Part shown: positions 40,486-49,456 of the stretch, piece after piece | Layout of the letters: the number at the start of each line of letters is the position of its first letter | How positions within the stretch are numbered: position 1 is the stretch's first letter | NCBI GenBank assembly: GCA_965216885.1 | Contig: OZ244209.1 | Span: 558,001-622,000 of the forward strand | DNA from: CAYNJG01 sp965216885 | GTDB taxonomy: Bacteria > Planctomycetota > Planctomycetia > Pirellulales > Pirellulaceae | Length of the DNA: 64,000 bases | Direction: 5' to 3' | Position numbers and translations under genes: made by a program | The notes under the pieces: generated by a model | The model's input: only the letters and a program-made list of their open reading frames with translations | The model's database searches: none | What the model was told of the DNA's origin: nothing

Positions 40486-40690
40486 GACGATTTCCTTTCG
40501 ATAAGTGACACCCCACAGTCAGGAATATATTCGCACGGAGCGTCAGATTATTTCTTGACTGCGAAATTGCGGGAAGTCGAAGTCTGGCAACAGGTTGAGG
40601 GACGTGCAGATGAAGACCTGCGGTAGTCGCATGGCGCGTTTCTGCTGGATTGCACCTTTCTGCTGGCAGCCACGACGGGATACACCGGGG

Positions 40691-42529
40691 CTACTCGACC
40701 TTTTTCAGCTTGGCGTACAACGTTCCGCGGCCGATGCCCAGAATGCTACAGGCCTTCGTTTTGTTGCCGCCGCATGCCGCTACGACGGCCTGAATATGCC
40801 GAAGTTCGGCGTCTGCCAGCGAGATCATGCGTGGCGATTCGTCGGTTTCCTGGTCACGCAAGGCAAGGTCTGCGGCCGTGACCTCCGGGCCGGTCCCCAG
40901 GACAACAGCCCGCTCGATTGCGTTCTTCAGCTCGCGGACGTTTCCGGGCCACGAGTAGGCCAACATCTGTTCGGCCGCCTCGGCTGATAACTTGGCGGGG
41001 CCTCGACCGACCTGGCGGCGGAACTCGTCGAGAAATCTCAGAGCCAACTTGAGGATGTCCTCGCCGCGATTTCGGAGGGCCGGCAACTGGAGTTCGATGA
41101 CGCGCAGCCGGAAGTACAGGTCCTGTCGGAAGTCACCGTCCCGACAACGCTCGACCAAGTCACGGTGTGTGGCCGCAACGACGCGCACGTCAACTTGAAC
41201 CGGCTCGTTTCCGCCCAGTCGCGTGAACGGGTGCCCTTCCAGAATCCGCAGCAGCTTCGCCTGGCAGTTGGGGCTCAGCTCGCCCACTTCATCAAGAAAC
41301 ACGGTGCCGGTGTGGGCTCGTTCGAATTGCCCTGGGCGTCGTGCGTTTGCGCCCGTGAATGCGCCCGCCTCGTGTCCGAAGAGTTCGCTTTCCAACAGCG
41401 ACTCGCTGAAGGCTGCACAGTTGACCGCGACAAAGGGGCCCACCGCACGCTTGCTGAGTTCGTGTATCGAATTGGCGACCAGTTCCTTACCCGTCCCGCT
41501 CTCGCCAAGAATCAGCACATTGGAATCAGTCGGCGCGACGCGATGCAGCTGGCTGGTCAGGTTCGTCATCGCCGGACTGTCGCCCATGAGCCGTTGAGAC
41601 CCACGCAGCCGGCTCTTCAGGTTCGCATTCGCCTGTTCCAGTTGATAGCGATGCTGAAGGATGTCAACGGCCATACCCAGTTGATGCGCGACGGCGGAAA
41701 GGAATTCGACGTCCGCTCGCGTGAATGGACGCTCGTCCGTGGGCAGGTAACACTCGATGGCACCACGCGGGCGAGCTTGGCCTGGAATTGGCGCCGCAAG
41801 CACGGGGCCTTCGGGGTTCGTGTTCGGCTCGCTGGCGGCAAGGATCGCTTCGTCGCGTTCCATGACCAGGCTGGCCACCAGATGATCTCGATCGGATTTG
41901 GCGTTAGGTGGTTTAACGCGTGCGACGCGTCTTAGTCGACCGCTGCGGCCGGTCAGCCAAATCACAACGTGTTGTGCCTGGGTGGCCTGAGCGGTGGCCT
42001 CGGCGACCAGTTTTGCCACGCGGTGGATGTTCGGCTGCTTCGTCAACAGTTTGGATAGTTGGTACACCAGCGGCAGCAAATGCGCCGGCCACTCGTTCAC
42101 TTCTTCGACGGGAACGGAGAGTACCGCGTCGCGATCCGTGGCCGACATGGCGACCGATGAAGTCGTACCGGCCAATACGGACGCTCGGACTTTCGGCGCC
42201 GGCAGCGACTCTTCCTGAGTGAGATAGACCAGTAACGTATCGCCGATGCGAATCAGATCACCCGACTCCAGCACGGCCCGTTCGACCCATTCGGAATTGA
42301 CTTTGGTGCCGTTGCTACTGCCGCAGTCTTCGATTTGCCAGTTCTGTCCATCAAACCAGATTCGGGCGTGCAGCCGGGACGCGACCGGGTCGTCCAGGGG
42401 CACGTCACGAGCTTCGTCTCGCCCGAAGGTCAGATCGGCGTCGGTATGGTCCAGCGGTATCGCGCTGCCCGGTTGCGGACCGTTGATAAACACAAGCGAT
42501 TCGGAATGGCTTTCGTTCGCGAGAGGCAT
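40691..42529 (-). CDS. FHA-GAF-sigma54 activator with Fis-type HTH
   Basis: A 612-residue enhancer-binding protein from ATG 42529. An N-terminal FHA domain (about 10-95: DLTFGRDEARDV, SRLHARIW, CGSSNGTKV) is followed by a GAF-like domain (~135-275), a sigma54 AAA+ domain with Walker A GESGTGKE (near 340), GAFTGA (near 388) and FLDEVGEL, and a C-terminal Fis HTH (KTKACSILGIGRGTLYAKL). FHA binds phosphothreonine, so input from a Ser/Thr kinase is likely. The GAFTGA loop shows it can contact sigma54. It is divergent from the RTX gene, a possible target, but I found no -24/-12 promoter there. Confidence 0.93.
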   Translation of the reverse strand: MPLANESHSESLVFINGPQPGSAIPLDHTDADLTFGRDEARDVPLDDPVASRLHARIWFDGQNWQIEDCGSSNGTKVNSEWVERAVLESGDLIRIGDTLLVYLTQEESLPAPKVRASVLAGTTSSVAMSATDRDAVLSVPVEEVNEWPAHLLPLVYQLSKLLTKQPNIHRVAKLVAEATAQATQAQHVVIWLTGRSGRLRRVARVKPPNAKSDRDHLVASLVMERDEAILAASEPNTNPEGPVLAAPIPGQARPRGAIECYLPTDERPFTRADVEFLSAVAHQLGMAVDILQHRYQLEQANANLKSRLRGSQRLMGDSPAMTNLTSQLHRVAPTDSNVLILGESGTGKELVANSIHELSKRAVGPFVAVNCAAFSESLLESELFGHEAGAFTGANARRPGQFERAHTGTVFLDEVGELSPNCQAKLLRILEGHPFTRLGGNEPVQVDVRVVAATHRDLVERCRDGDFRQDLYFRLRVIELQLPALRNRGEDILKLALRFLDEFRRQVGRGPAKLSAEAAEQMLAYSWPGNVRELKNAIERAVVLGTGPEVTAADLALRDQETDESPRMISLADAELRHIQAVVAACGGNKTKACSILGIGRGTLYAKLKKVE

Positions 42530-42756
42530 ACATCCATCGTACTGATTCCGGACACCCTCATCCAATAGCGCTCTGAAATCGTGCGCGCGGGGATCGGCGG
42601 GGCGAAGCGTAGATGAGATTCTTGCGGGCGTAAGTTGTTTTTCAGAAATGGTTTGTGGTGATTGATGGGCGGTCCAGTGTTGGCTCGGCATCCACGTTGC
42701 AAAAGAGATTCTTTCGATGACTCGTCAAGAATTCTTTTCAAACTGGGAGCCAATTC

Positions 42757-44301
42757 ATGGGCAAGCAACTCAACAAACGAACTCGGATCGGCCAGGCGTT
42801 CGCGGTCGAATCGCTCGAATCACGCGAAATGCTGGCGGGCGACGCGATGGTCGAAGTCCTCGAAATCGCCGAGGGGACGGCCGAGCTGAGCGAAGGCACG
42901 TTGACCGTCGAGGGAACGGAAGGCAACGACAGGATTGCAGTCCGAGTGGACGGCGATTTACTGATCGTGCGAGTGAATGACGCGACGGTGGAGGTTCCCA
43001 ATGACTCGGTGAGGAACATCGCCGTGCGGGGACTCGGTGGCGACGATGCGATCGTTGTGCGGGATTCGGTTGGGCAGCGAGTGCACCTTGAAGGGAATGA
43101 GGGCGACGATGAGATCACCGCCAACTCGACTGGCAGTGCTTCGATTGACGGCGGCAACGGCGACGACACACTCGTGGGCACCCACCAGGCGGATCGCATC
43201 ATGGGCGGACGCGGAAGCGACAATATTCGCGGCCGGGGTGGCAACGACACCATTTACGGTGAGCACCGTGCGTACCGGCCGGTGGATGTACCGGAGGACG
43301 GCGAAGCGGATGTGCCGGAGGACAGTGAAGCGGATGTCGAGGACGAAACGGACGACGATGCCGTGACGCTTGTGACGCCCGAGGGCGAGCCGGAATCGGA
43401 CTCTTCTGGTGAAGTGGCGACATACAACGATCGGATTGATGGGGGCGATGGTCGCGATCGAATTTTCGGTCAGCGAGGCAACGACACGATCGTTGGCGGT
43501 CCGGATGCCGATCGAATTCGCGGTGGCGAGGGGCGAGATCACATTGACGGTGGGCTAGGCAACGATGTGTTGGAAGGAGGACTCGCGTCGGATGTGATCT
43601 TTGGTGGTTTCGGCAATGATCGCATTCGGGGCGGCCGTGGCAACGACGCTCTTGTCGGCGGCGATGGCAACGACCGGATTTCTGGTGGCCGCGGTAGCGA
43701 CTGGATCTTCGGCGACGCCACGAATCACTATCCGGAAGGCTATGTCGATCCGGTGGCGTACGCTCGTGACTTTGCCAACGACGGTAATGGCCGGGATGTG
43801 ATTTCCGGAAACCGCGGACACGACGTGATCCTTGCGGGCAACGGCAACGATCGCGTTTCCGGCGGAATCGGTGACGACTACGTGCAGGGCGGCTTTGGCA
43901 ACGATCGCATCCACGGCAGCCTGGGCGACGACACGTTGCTGGGCGATTCGCGTCATATTAACTCGCCGGAATTACCGTCGGTCGATGGCGAGGACGATGA
44001 TTCGCGGCCCGATCCCCGTCACGGGCAGGACGTGATCTTTGGCGGCTTTGGTAATGACCGCATTGCGGGTCAGGGCAATGATGACCGCATCCGCGGAGGC
44101 TTCGGTGACGACGAACTGCGGGGCGGGTGGGGCGATGATTCCCTGCGAGGTGGCCGCGGTAACGATTACATGATCGGCGGTCGAGGTGCGGACCTGATAT
44201 TCGCAATCGACGGTCTGATCGACAAGCTTTGCGTGGATGATGACGACACGGTGCGAGCGGACGATATCGACGAGTTGGTGTGTCCGGCACCGGTCGTTTA
44301 G
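42757..44301 (+). CDS. RTX-type calcium-binding repeat protein with LESRE N-terminal signal
   Basis: A 514-residue exported protein. The N-terminus ends with VESLESREMLAGD, the L-E-x-R-x-x-L-x/AGD pattern that planctomycete surface proteins carry in place of a classical signal peptide. Hemolysin-type nonapeptides (GGxGxDxLx, e.g. GGDGNDRISGGRGSDWIFGD) fill residues ~100-490, interrupted by acidic inserts (DVPEDGEADVPEDSEADVED). It should bind many Ca2+ ions after export. GGGAG precedes the ATG. No type I secretion genes are adjacent. Confidence 0.9.
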   Translation: MGKQLNKRTRIGQAFAVESLESREMLAGDAMVEVLEIAEGTAELSEGTLTVEGTEGNDRIAVRVDGDLLIVRVNDATVEVPNDSVRNIAVRGLGGDDAIVVRDSVGQRVHLEGNEGDDEITANSTGSASIDGGNGDDTLVGTHQADRIMGGRGSDNIRGRGGNDTIYGEHRAYRPVDVPEDGEADVPEDSEADVEDETDDDAVTLVTPEGEPESDSSGEVATYNDRIDGGDGRDRIFGQRGNDTIVGGPDADRIRGGEGRDHIDGGLGNDVLEGGLASDVIFGGFGNDRIRGGRGNDALVGGDGNDRISGGRGSDWIFGDATNHYPEGYVDPVAYARDFANDGNGRDVISGNRGHDVILAGNGNDRVSGGIGDDYVQGGFGNDRIHGSLGDDTLLGDSRHINSPELPSVDGEDDDSRPDPRHGQDVIFGGFGNDRIAGQGNDDRIRGGFGDDELRGGWGDDSLRGGRGNDYMIGGRGADLIFAIDGLIDKLCVDDDDTVRADDIDELVCPAPVV

Positions 44302-44302
44302 C

Positions 44303-44345
44303 GAGGGACGAGGGACGAGGGACGAGGGACGAGCGACGAGGGACT
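44303..44345. repeat. Short tandem repeat, GAGGGAC unit
   Basis: Five near-identical 7-base units, with one C substitution, lie immediately after the RTX stop codon. They run into a hairpin at 44351-44394. Confidence 0.85.
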
Positions 44346-44350
44346 GGCTG

Positions 44351-44394
44351 CGAGTGACGAGGGGCGAGGGGCGAGCGTCTCGCCCCGTCACTCG
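44351..44394. terminator. GC-rich hairpin between convergent RTX and sulfatase genes
   Basis: CGAGTGACGAGGGGCGAG (44351-44368) is the inverse complement of CTCGCCCCGTCACTCG (44379-44394) apart from a 2-base bulge. The right arm overlaps the sulfatase stop codon (44388-44390). No T tract follows, so termination is likely structural or bidirectional, not classical. Confidence 0.45.
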
Positions 44395-45926
44395 TAGTCC
44401 CACTTCATGATCCATGGGTCTTCCATCTCGCGTTGCATCTGCTTCAGCTTCGCCTTGTATTCGGCGAGCGTCTTTTGGTGTTCGGCACTGTCGGCGAGGT
44501 TGTTGGTTTCGTGTGGGTCGCGATAGATATCGTAGAGTTCGAATTCCGGACGCTGCACGTATCGGCCGACGGTCATGTTGCCGTACGGTGCATCCATGCC
44601 CTTTTCCCATTGAGCCTGCCAGCTACTGGCTTTCCATAAATCGGATGCGAAAGGGTAGGGCAGGGGGTGAGCGATATTCCAGATCAGCTTGAACTTTGCA
44701 TCTCGTACGACCCGCATTGGGTAGTACATCTGAATCTCGTGGAAGGTGTGCGAAGCGAAAATGGTTTCGTGATGGGGCTCGTCCGGATTTGCCAGGCAGT
44801 GCATCCATGACTTGCCGTGGTAGTTGTCGAAATTGCGGTTGCCGTCACGGTTTTCCTTCACGGCCTCGCCACGCTCTTTCCAGAACTTGTCCGGATTCAG
44901 GTAGTTCTTCGGAGCGTTCTTTTCGTGATCGAGTCCGCCTGCGAAGTCGAGCAGCGTTGGAGTGATGTCGATGTGACTGACGAATGCTTCGGATTCGACG
45001 CCTCGCTTTTTCTGGTATGGATCACGAACCACCATGGGCACTCGCAGGCCGCCTTCGTAAACGGTTGTCTTGCCGCCGGCGAATGCCATTCCGTGATCGC
45101 TGGTAAAGACAATCATGGTTTTGTCGTAGAGGTCGGCTTCCTTGAGGATCTTTACCAGTCGAGCGACCCCCTGATCGACACGGGCGATCGATTGGTAGTA
45201 CTGCGACAGCTCCTCACGAGTATCCGGAGTGTCGGGCAGGAAGTGTGGCACGACGACATCGGCCGGATCGTAGAAGACTTCGTCGACGCCCGGGTACGAG
45301 CCGTTGCCAGGCTTGTTACCGAACAGGTCGGGCTTCAGCTTGCGCGTTGAATCCTTGTCGACACCGCCGCCACGGTGGGGATCGCTGGTGCCGAAGTAAA
45401 GGAAGAACGGACGGTCGTCGGATTTGTCCGTGATGAAGGACTTGGACTTGTCCGCCATATCGACAGCATTTCGGCCGTTGCCTTTGAGGTAGGTGTCAAA
45501 CTGGTAGACCGTTTCGGGCGCGACATGGTACTTGCCGATGTGTCCCGTCCGATAGCCAGCACGTGACATGACGCGCGGCAACGAGAGGCTGACGACATTG
45601 TGGAACGACGCGAATTTGTGAAAGTGATGCTGATGGCCAAATTGTCCATTGCGATGATTGTGAGTGCCGCTCATCACGACACTTCGGCTGGCGCTGCAGG
45701 ACGCCGTGGTGGCGAATGCGTTACGGAAGACCAGCCCGTCCTTTGCGATTGCGTCGATGGCCGGCGTGCGAGCCACGGGGTCGCCATAGCAGCCCAGCGT
45801 GGGGCTTTCGTCATCGGTGATGAAGAAAATTACATTTCGTTCTGCGGCCGGAGACTGCTGGAGGGCGAATGCGACGAACAACAGCGTCGTCACGAGGCTT
45901 CGGCGGGCGGCGATGAGATTTGGCAT
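44388..45926 (-). CDS. Heparan N-sulfatase (SGSH/sulfamidase)-like sulfatase
   Basis: A 512-residue sulfatase from ATG 45926 with a signal peptide (ARRSLVTTLLFVAFALQQSPA). The metal site is ITDDESPTLGCYGDP, and the formylglycine site is TTASCSASRSVVMSG with Cys77. Specific similarity to N-sulfoglucosamine sulfohydrolase is seen in RNAF, HNHRNGQFGHQHHFHKF, TGHIGKYHVAPETVYQFD and PFFLYFGTSDPHR. These point to the sulfamidase subfamily (SulfAtlas S1_8-like), not arylsulfatases. The likely substrate is N-sulfated glucosamine of heparan-like glycans. It is divergent from a DapA/NAL lyase at 46151. Confidence 0.87.
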   Translation of the reverse strand: MPNLIAARRSLVTTLLFVAFALQQSPAAERNVIFFITDDESPTLGCYGDPVARTPAIDAIAKDGLVFRNAFATTASCSASRSVVMSGTHNHRNGQFGHQHHFHKFASFHNVVSLSLPRVMSRAGYRTGHIGKYHVAPETVYQFDTYLKGNGRNAVDMADKSKSFITDKSDDRPFFLYFGTSDPHRGGGVDKDSTRKLKPDLFGNKPGNGSYPGVDEVFYDPADVVVPHFLPDTPDTREELSQYYQSIARVDQGVARLVKILKEADLYDKTMIVFTSDHGMAFAGGKTTVYEGGLRVPMVVRDPYQKKRGVESEAFVSHIDITPTLLDFAGGLDHEKNAPKNYLNPDKFWKERGEAVKENRDGNRNFDNYHGKSWMHCLANPDEPHHETIFASHTFHEIQMYYPMRVVRDAKFKLIWNIAHPLPYPFASDLWKASSWQAQWEKGMDAPYGNMTVGRYVQRPEFELYDIYRDPHETNNLADSAEHQKTLAEYKAKLKQMQREMEDPWIMKWDYE

Positions 45927-46150
45927 GGCTGTGAACCGGCGGGAGGGACGGAATTCGACTGGCTGCATTGTAGTTGGCCCGCGATGGCTTTGAACAGAAC
46001 GCGGAGCTGGTTGAAAATTGCCTGGCCGGAGTTGGCTGGTTGGAGTTGGGGGACTGGTGTCTCCGCCCACCATGTTGTCTCCAGGGATCTGTCGATCTAT
46101 AACCGTCATCGAGTCAACACGCACCTGTTTCTCCCTTGAAAGTCAAAACG

Positions 46151-47044
46151 ATGAAAGTCGACTGGTCAGGCGTTTTTCCGGCCGTTCCCACTCAGTTTAA
46201 TGACGACTTTTCGCTCAACATCCCGGCCACCCGAACGCACGTGGAAGCTCTGCTGGATGATGGCATTCATGGGCTGATTATGTTGGGCACAATTGGCGAA
46301 AACTGCTCGTTGTCGCTCGACGAAAAAGTCGAAGTGCTGAAGATGACGGTCGAGGTTGCCAAAGGCCGCGTCCCGGTACTCAACGGCGTTGCAGAATTTA
46401 CGACGCAGGGAGCCTGTGATACGGCGAAGGCTGCGGAGGACGTTGGGGTCGACGGGCTGATGGTCATGCCCGGCATGGTCTACAACTCGGATGGTCGCGA
46501 AACGGCGAATCATTTTCGCACGGTCGCAGCGGCCACGAAATTGCCGATCATGTGCTACAACAATCCGCCGGTTTACCGAGTGGACATCACGCCGGAAATG
46601 TTTCAGGAGATGTCCGACTGCGAGAACCTGGTGTGTATCAAGGAAGCTTCAGGCGATCCGCGACGAGTCACCGATCTGTTTAATGCACTCGGTGATCGTT
46701 ATCTGATTTTCGGCGGTCTGGACGATTGTGCACTGGAATGCATGATGTTGGGCGCGAAGGGTTGGGTCTCGGGACTCGTTGACGCGTTCCCGCGTGAGAA
46801 TCGATTGTTGTGGGATGCGGCGATGGCGGGCGATTTCCAACGAGCGTTGGAGATCTATCGCTGGTACACACCGATGCTGCATTTCGACAGTCACCCCAAG
46901 CTCGTGCAGTACATCAAGCTGACGTGCGCCGAAATGGGCTACGGGACGGAAACCGTTCGAGCACCTCGCCTACCGATCATTGGCGAGGAGCGGGAACGTA
47001 TTCTTTCGATTGTGCGTGAGAGCGTGGCGACGCGTCCGCAGTAA
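46151..47044 (+). CDS. DapA/N-acetylneuraminate lyase-family aldolase
   Basis: A 297-residue TIM-barrel class I aldolase. Lys164 in VCIKEASGD is the Schiff-base lysine and Tyr136 in MCYNNPPVY the catalytic Tyr; GTIGEN replaces the GTTGE of classical DapA. The C-terminus (PKLVQYIKLTCAEMGYGTET, RAPRLPIIGEER) resembles pyrroline-4-hydroxy-2-carboxylate deaminase/hydroxyproline-pathway members as much as sialic-acid lyase, so the substrate is open. Start ATG 46151 is chosen; a TTG at 46136 is less likely. Divergent from the sulfamidase-like gene, so a role in amino-sugar or uronate breakdown is possible. Confidence 0.85.
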   Translation: MKVDWSGVFPAVPTQFNDDFSLNIPATRTHVEALLDDGIHGLIMLGTIGENCSLSLDEKVEVLKMTVEVAKGRVPVLNGVAEFTTQGACDTAKAAEDVGVDGLMVMPGMVYNSDGRETANHFRTVAAATKLPIMCYNNPPVYRVDITPEMFQEMSDCENLVCIKEASGDPRRVTDLFNALGDRYLIFGGLDDCALECMMLGAKGWVSGLVDAFPRENRLLWDAAMAGDFQRALEIYRWYTPMLHFDSHPKLVQYIKLTCAEMGYGTETVRAPRLPIIGEERERILSIVRESVATRPQ

Positions 47045-47069
47045 CGACCGGCGGTTCGTTCGGCTCATA

Positions 47070-49154
47070 TCACTGGTGCCTACGTTGGATGCGCAACCAG
47101 TGAACGACGGGCCCTAGCATCAGCAGCAGAAGCAGGCCGCTAGACGGTTCCGGCGTGTTGTGAACGGCCGGGCGGTCAACGGTCAGCTTCTGGAACTTGC
47201 GTGGCGCCGAGCTGGCGAGCTGCTGTGCCGATCTGCCTGACTGTTTGGGACCCAAACGCGTGAACGATTCGTCTCGCATGTGATCCAGTCGCTTTCGAAG
47301 TGCCAGTTGCACGTCGCGGTCGCGCCCGAGTCGGCGTCGATTGCGGCGATCAATTTTCCAACGCTGGTATTCGGAATTATTCTCCAGCACGAGGAACGAA
47401 GTGAACTGCGTGGCAATCGAATAGTCTTCCCCGAGTGCGACAACCTGATCGCGGACAGACGTGAGACTGCCGGACCGATCCGCGTCGCGCAGGAGTTCGG
47501 TGATTTTCGCGGAGGCCCACATGCGTTCGATTTCCGGCTGGGAACGGGGCGGTGCCATTTCGCTGCTGACGATCGTCATGGGTTTGCCGCGAATTTCGGC
47601 GTTCAGCCGCACGTCGAACAGGTCGCCTCCCCGGTAGCGTCCGAAGACGCGAATTGGCATGCCATGATAGAGATTCGGCAGCTTCGCAGGGACAATGTCA
47701 TAAGCGTCGACTCCGGCGATGGAGAGTTCCACATTCGCACCGGCGGGTCGTGTGAGTTTTCGACGGAACGCCTGGCCCTGGCGTTCGAAATCGTCTTCGC
47801 GGGAAATGAAAGCAGCCAGCCCGCCGGCATCCTCGGCGAGTTGACTGAGTAGCGGGCGGTTGACCTCATTGCCAACACCGACAGCAAAGACGGTTGCATT
47901 GGCGGGCCGTTGTCGAATGAGTTGATGCAACTGCTGGACTTCACCTTGTTCGGTCATGCCGTCGGAAAGGATGACGACATTTAGCGGCCGATCGGGATCA
48001 CCGTAGCGGTAGGCCATGTTCATGGCGGGGGCGAGCGACGTTGATCCGCGGGCTCCCTGATCGCGAAGGAACTTCTTTGCGTCGCGGATCGAATCCGCGT
48101 TGGCATTTCGCAGCTCGCCAAACAGACTCGTGGGAGCAACGTTGAACACCAGTAATTCGATGCGGTCGTGGGGAGAAAGCGATTCGACGAAGGAACTGAC
48201 TGCGTCGCGAGACGTCTTGAGCTTGCTGTCGGTAGCCATGCTGCCGGAAATGTCGATAACGAAGACGTAGTCCATCGCGTCTTCCGCGTTGGGGTCTGCG
48301 CCGAGTTCCGGGCTGCGGTTGCCGCCGGACATGCTCAGTTCGTCGCCGGCGGTGATCGTCATCATGAAGTAGCCGTCTTCGCCCGGCGGACGTGAAGTCA
48401 CGATATCGACGCCCGTGCTGGGGCGACTGATCTGGTAGGACAACACGAAGTCGCGGGAGAGGTCGCCGGCGGTGGCTTCAAAGCTGGCTTCGTGGAACTT
48501 TGCCGAGTGGGCCACCACGGCGAAGTCGGCGCCATGGCTGGGGCTATCGAGTTCAACGATTGGCACTTCGCTGAGAATTCGTGCATTCAGCGTGAAGCGG
48601 CCTTCTACTTTCTGCTGAATCTCCGCGTGGCTGACGGTCGCCAGCGGATAGACGTAGGTGGCGCGATCGAGATCGTAGTCGAGTTGCTGATAGTAGGTGA
48701 CACGTACACGCTGTTCGGCGTCGGCTGCAATTGGGAAGATACGCATCTCGAACGTTTTGTAGTCGACCTGCTCCAGCAGTCCGGGGTCGATGTTGCGTCG
48801 TTTGTAGCTCTCGTAGATTTCGCGAGCTTTCTGTTTTTCGACGACCTCGCCGATCATTTCCTTGCCGTTGATCCACATCGAGAAGTCCGAGACGGACGCC
48901 CCTTTCGGCACCGGGAAGGTGTAGAGCGCCTCGACGATGCGATTTTCCGTGTTCTTGAAGGTTTGTTCGACCTGCGTGATCGCGATGCCGTTGTTGATGG
49001 TGACATGAACGTCTTGCTCCCGGAGTTCGAGGCGGCCTCCGTCTTCGGCAACGAGGAGTCCCGCTGCATGGACAGAAGTAGTGAAAGCGATGCCACAAAG
49101 GCAAACGAGCGTGAGCTCGACGAACCGTCTGGTTCGCAAAAGCCGGATCCCCAT
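47070..49154 (-). CDS. VIT-VWA protein with PEP-CTERM sorting signal
   Basis: A 694-residue exported protein, ATG 49154 with a GGAGGATC SD. Signal peptide (LVCLCGIAFTTSVHA), VIT domain (about 35-165: EQTFKNTENRIVEALYTFPV, KQKAREIYESYKRR), VWA domain (about 290-460: VFVIDISGSMAT, SDGMTE) with an intact MIDAS, and a C-terminal tail. The last ~28 residues read TPEPSSGLLLLLMLG, a hydrophobic stretch and RIQRRHQ, which is the PEP-CTERM signal processed by exosortase. It is thus likely anchored and then modified at the surface, resembling inter-alpha-trypsin inhibitor heavy-chain proteins in domain content. Confidence 0.9.
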   Translation of the reverse strand: MGIRLLRTRRFVELTLVCLCGIAFTTSVHAAGLLVAEDGGRLELREQDVHVTINNGIAITQVEQTFKNTENRIVEALYTFPVPKGASVSDFSMWINGKEMIGEVVEKQKAREIYESYKRRNIDPGLLEQVDYKTFEMRIFPIAADAEQRVRVTYYQQLDYDLDRATYVYPLATVSHAEIQQKVEGRFTLNARILSEVPIVELDSPSHGADFAVVAHSAKFHEASFEATAGDLSRDFVLSYQISRPSTGVDIVTSRPPGEDGYFMMTITAGDELSMSGGNRSPELGADPNAEDAMDYVFVIDISGSMATDSKLKTSRDAVSSFVESLSPHDRIELLVFNVAPTSLFGELRNANADSIRDAKKFLRDQGARGSTSLAPAMNMAYRYGDPDRPLNVVILSDGMTEQGEVQQLHQLIRQRPANATVFAVGVGNEVNRPLLSQLAEDAGGLAAFISREDDFERQGQAFRRKLTRPAGANVELSIAGVDAYDIVPAKLPNLYHGMPIRVFGRYRGGDLFDVRLNAEIRGKPMTIVSSEMAPPRSQPEIERMWASAKITELLRDADRSGSLTSVRDQVVALGEDYSIATQFTSFLVLENNSEYQRWKIDRRNRRRLGRDRDVQLALRKRLDHMRDESFTRLGPKQSGRSAQQLASSAPRKFQKLTVDRPAVHNTPEPSSGLLLLLMLGPVVHWLRIQRRHQ

Positions 49155-49456
49155 TGAGTGATCCTCCAGTTGTTGGTGCGTTGGCAGAATGCATCACCGA
49201 ACGGTGAACGCCCACATTTACGATAGGCAAATGCCTTCGTGCATTGCAAACAATTCCATGCTGGTGACGTCGCACGACGCAACGTTCAATGACTAACAGG
49301 ACGGCTGTTCGCCGGCGACGGAAATCTATTGGGGCCGTTTTTTGAAGTCTGATTTTGCCGCGAATCGTGGGCAATCCGGAACGGCGTTGTTGAAATTGCC
49401 AGCATCGATTACCACTACGATCCATAGAAACTGCTAATGGGTGCGAAGGGACTCGC
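49155..49456. other. Divergent intergenic region, ~300 bases
   Basis: No gene, repeat or operator is visible between the leftward VIT-VWA gene and the rightward GT39 gene. It presumably holds the promoters of both. Confidence 0.35.

Noticed and set aside
42677..42703. Possible sigma54 promoter (TGGCTC ... TTGCA) upstream of the RTX gene
   Set aside because: The GG and GC elements are 17 bases apart instead of the required 12, so it is not a -24/-12 promoter.
43000..44300. Regular DNA repeats resembling a repeat array
   Set aside because: They are codon-level repeats of the RTX nonapeptides, not a CRISPR array or transposon.
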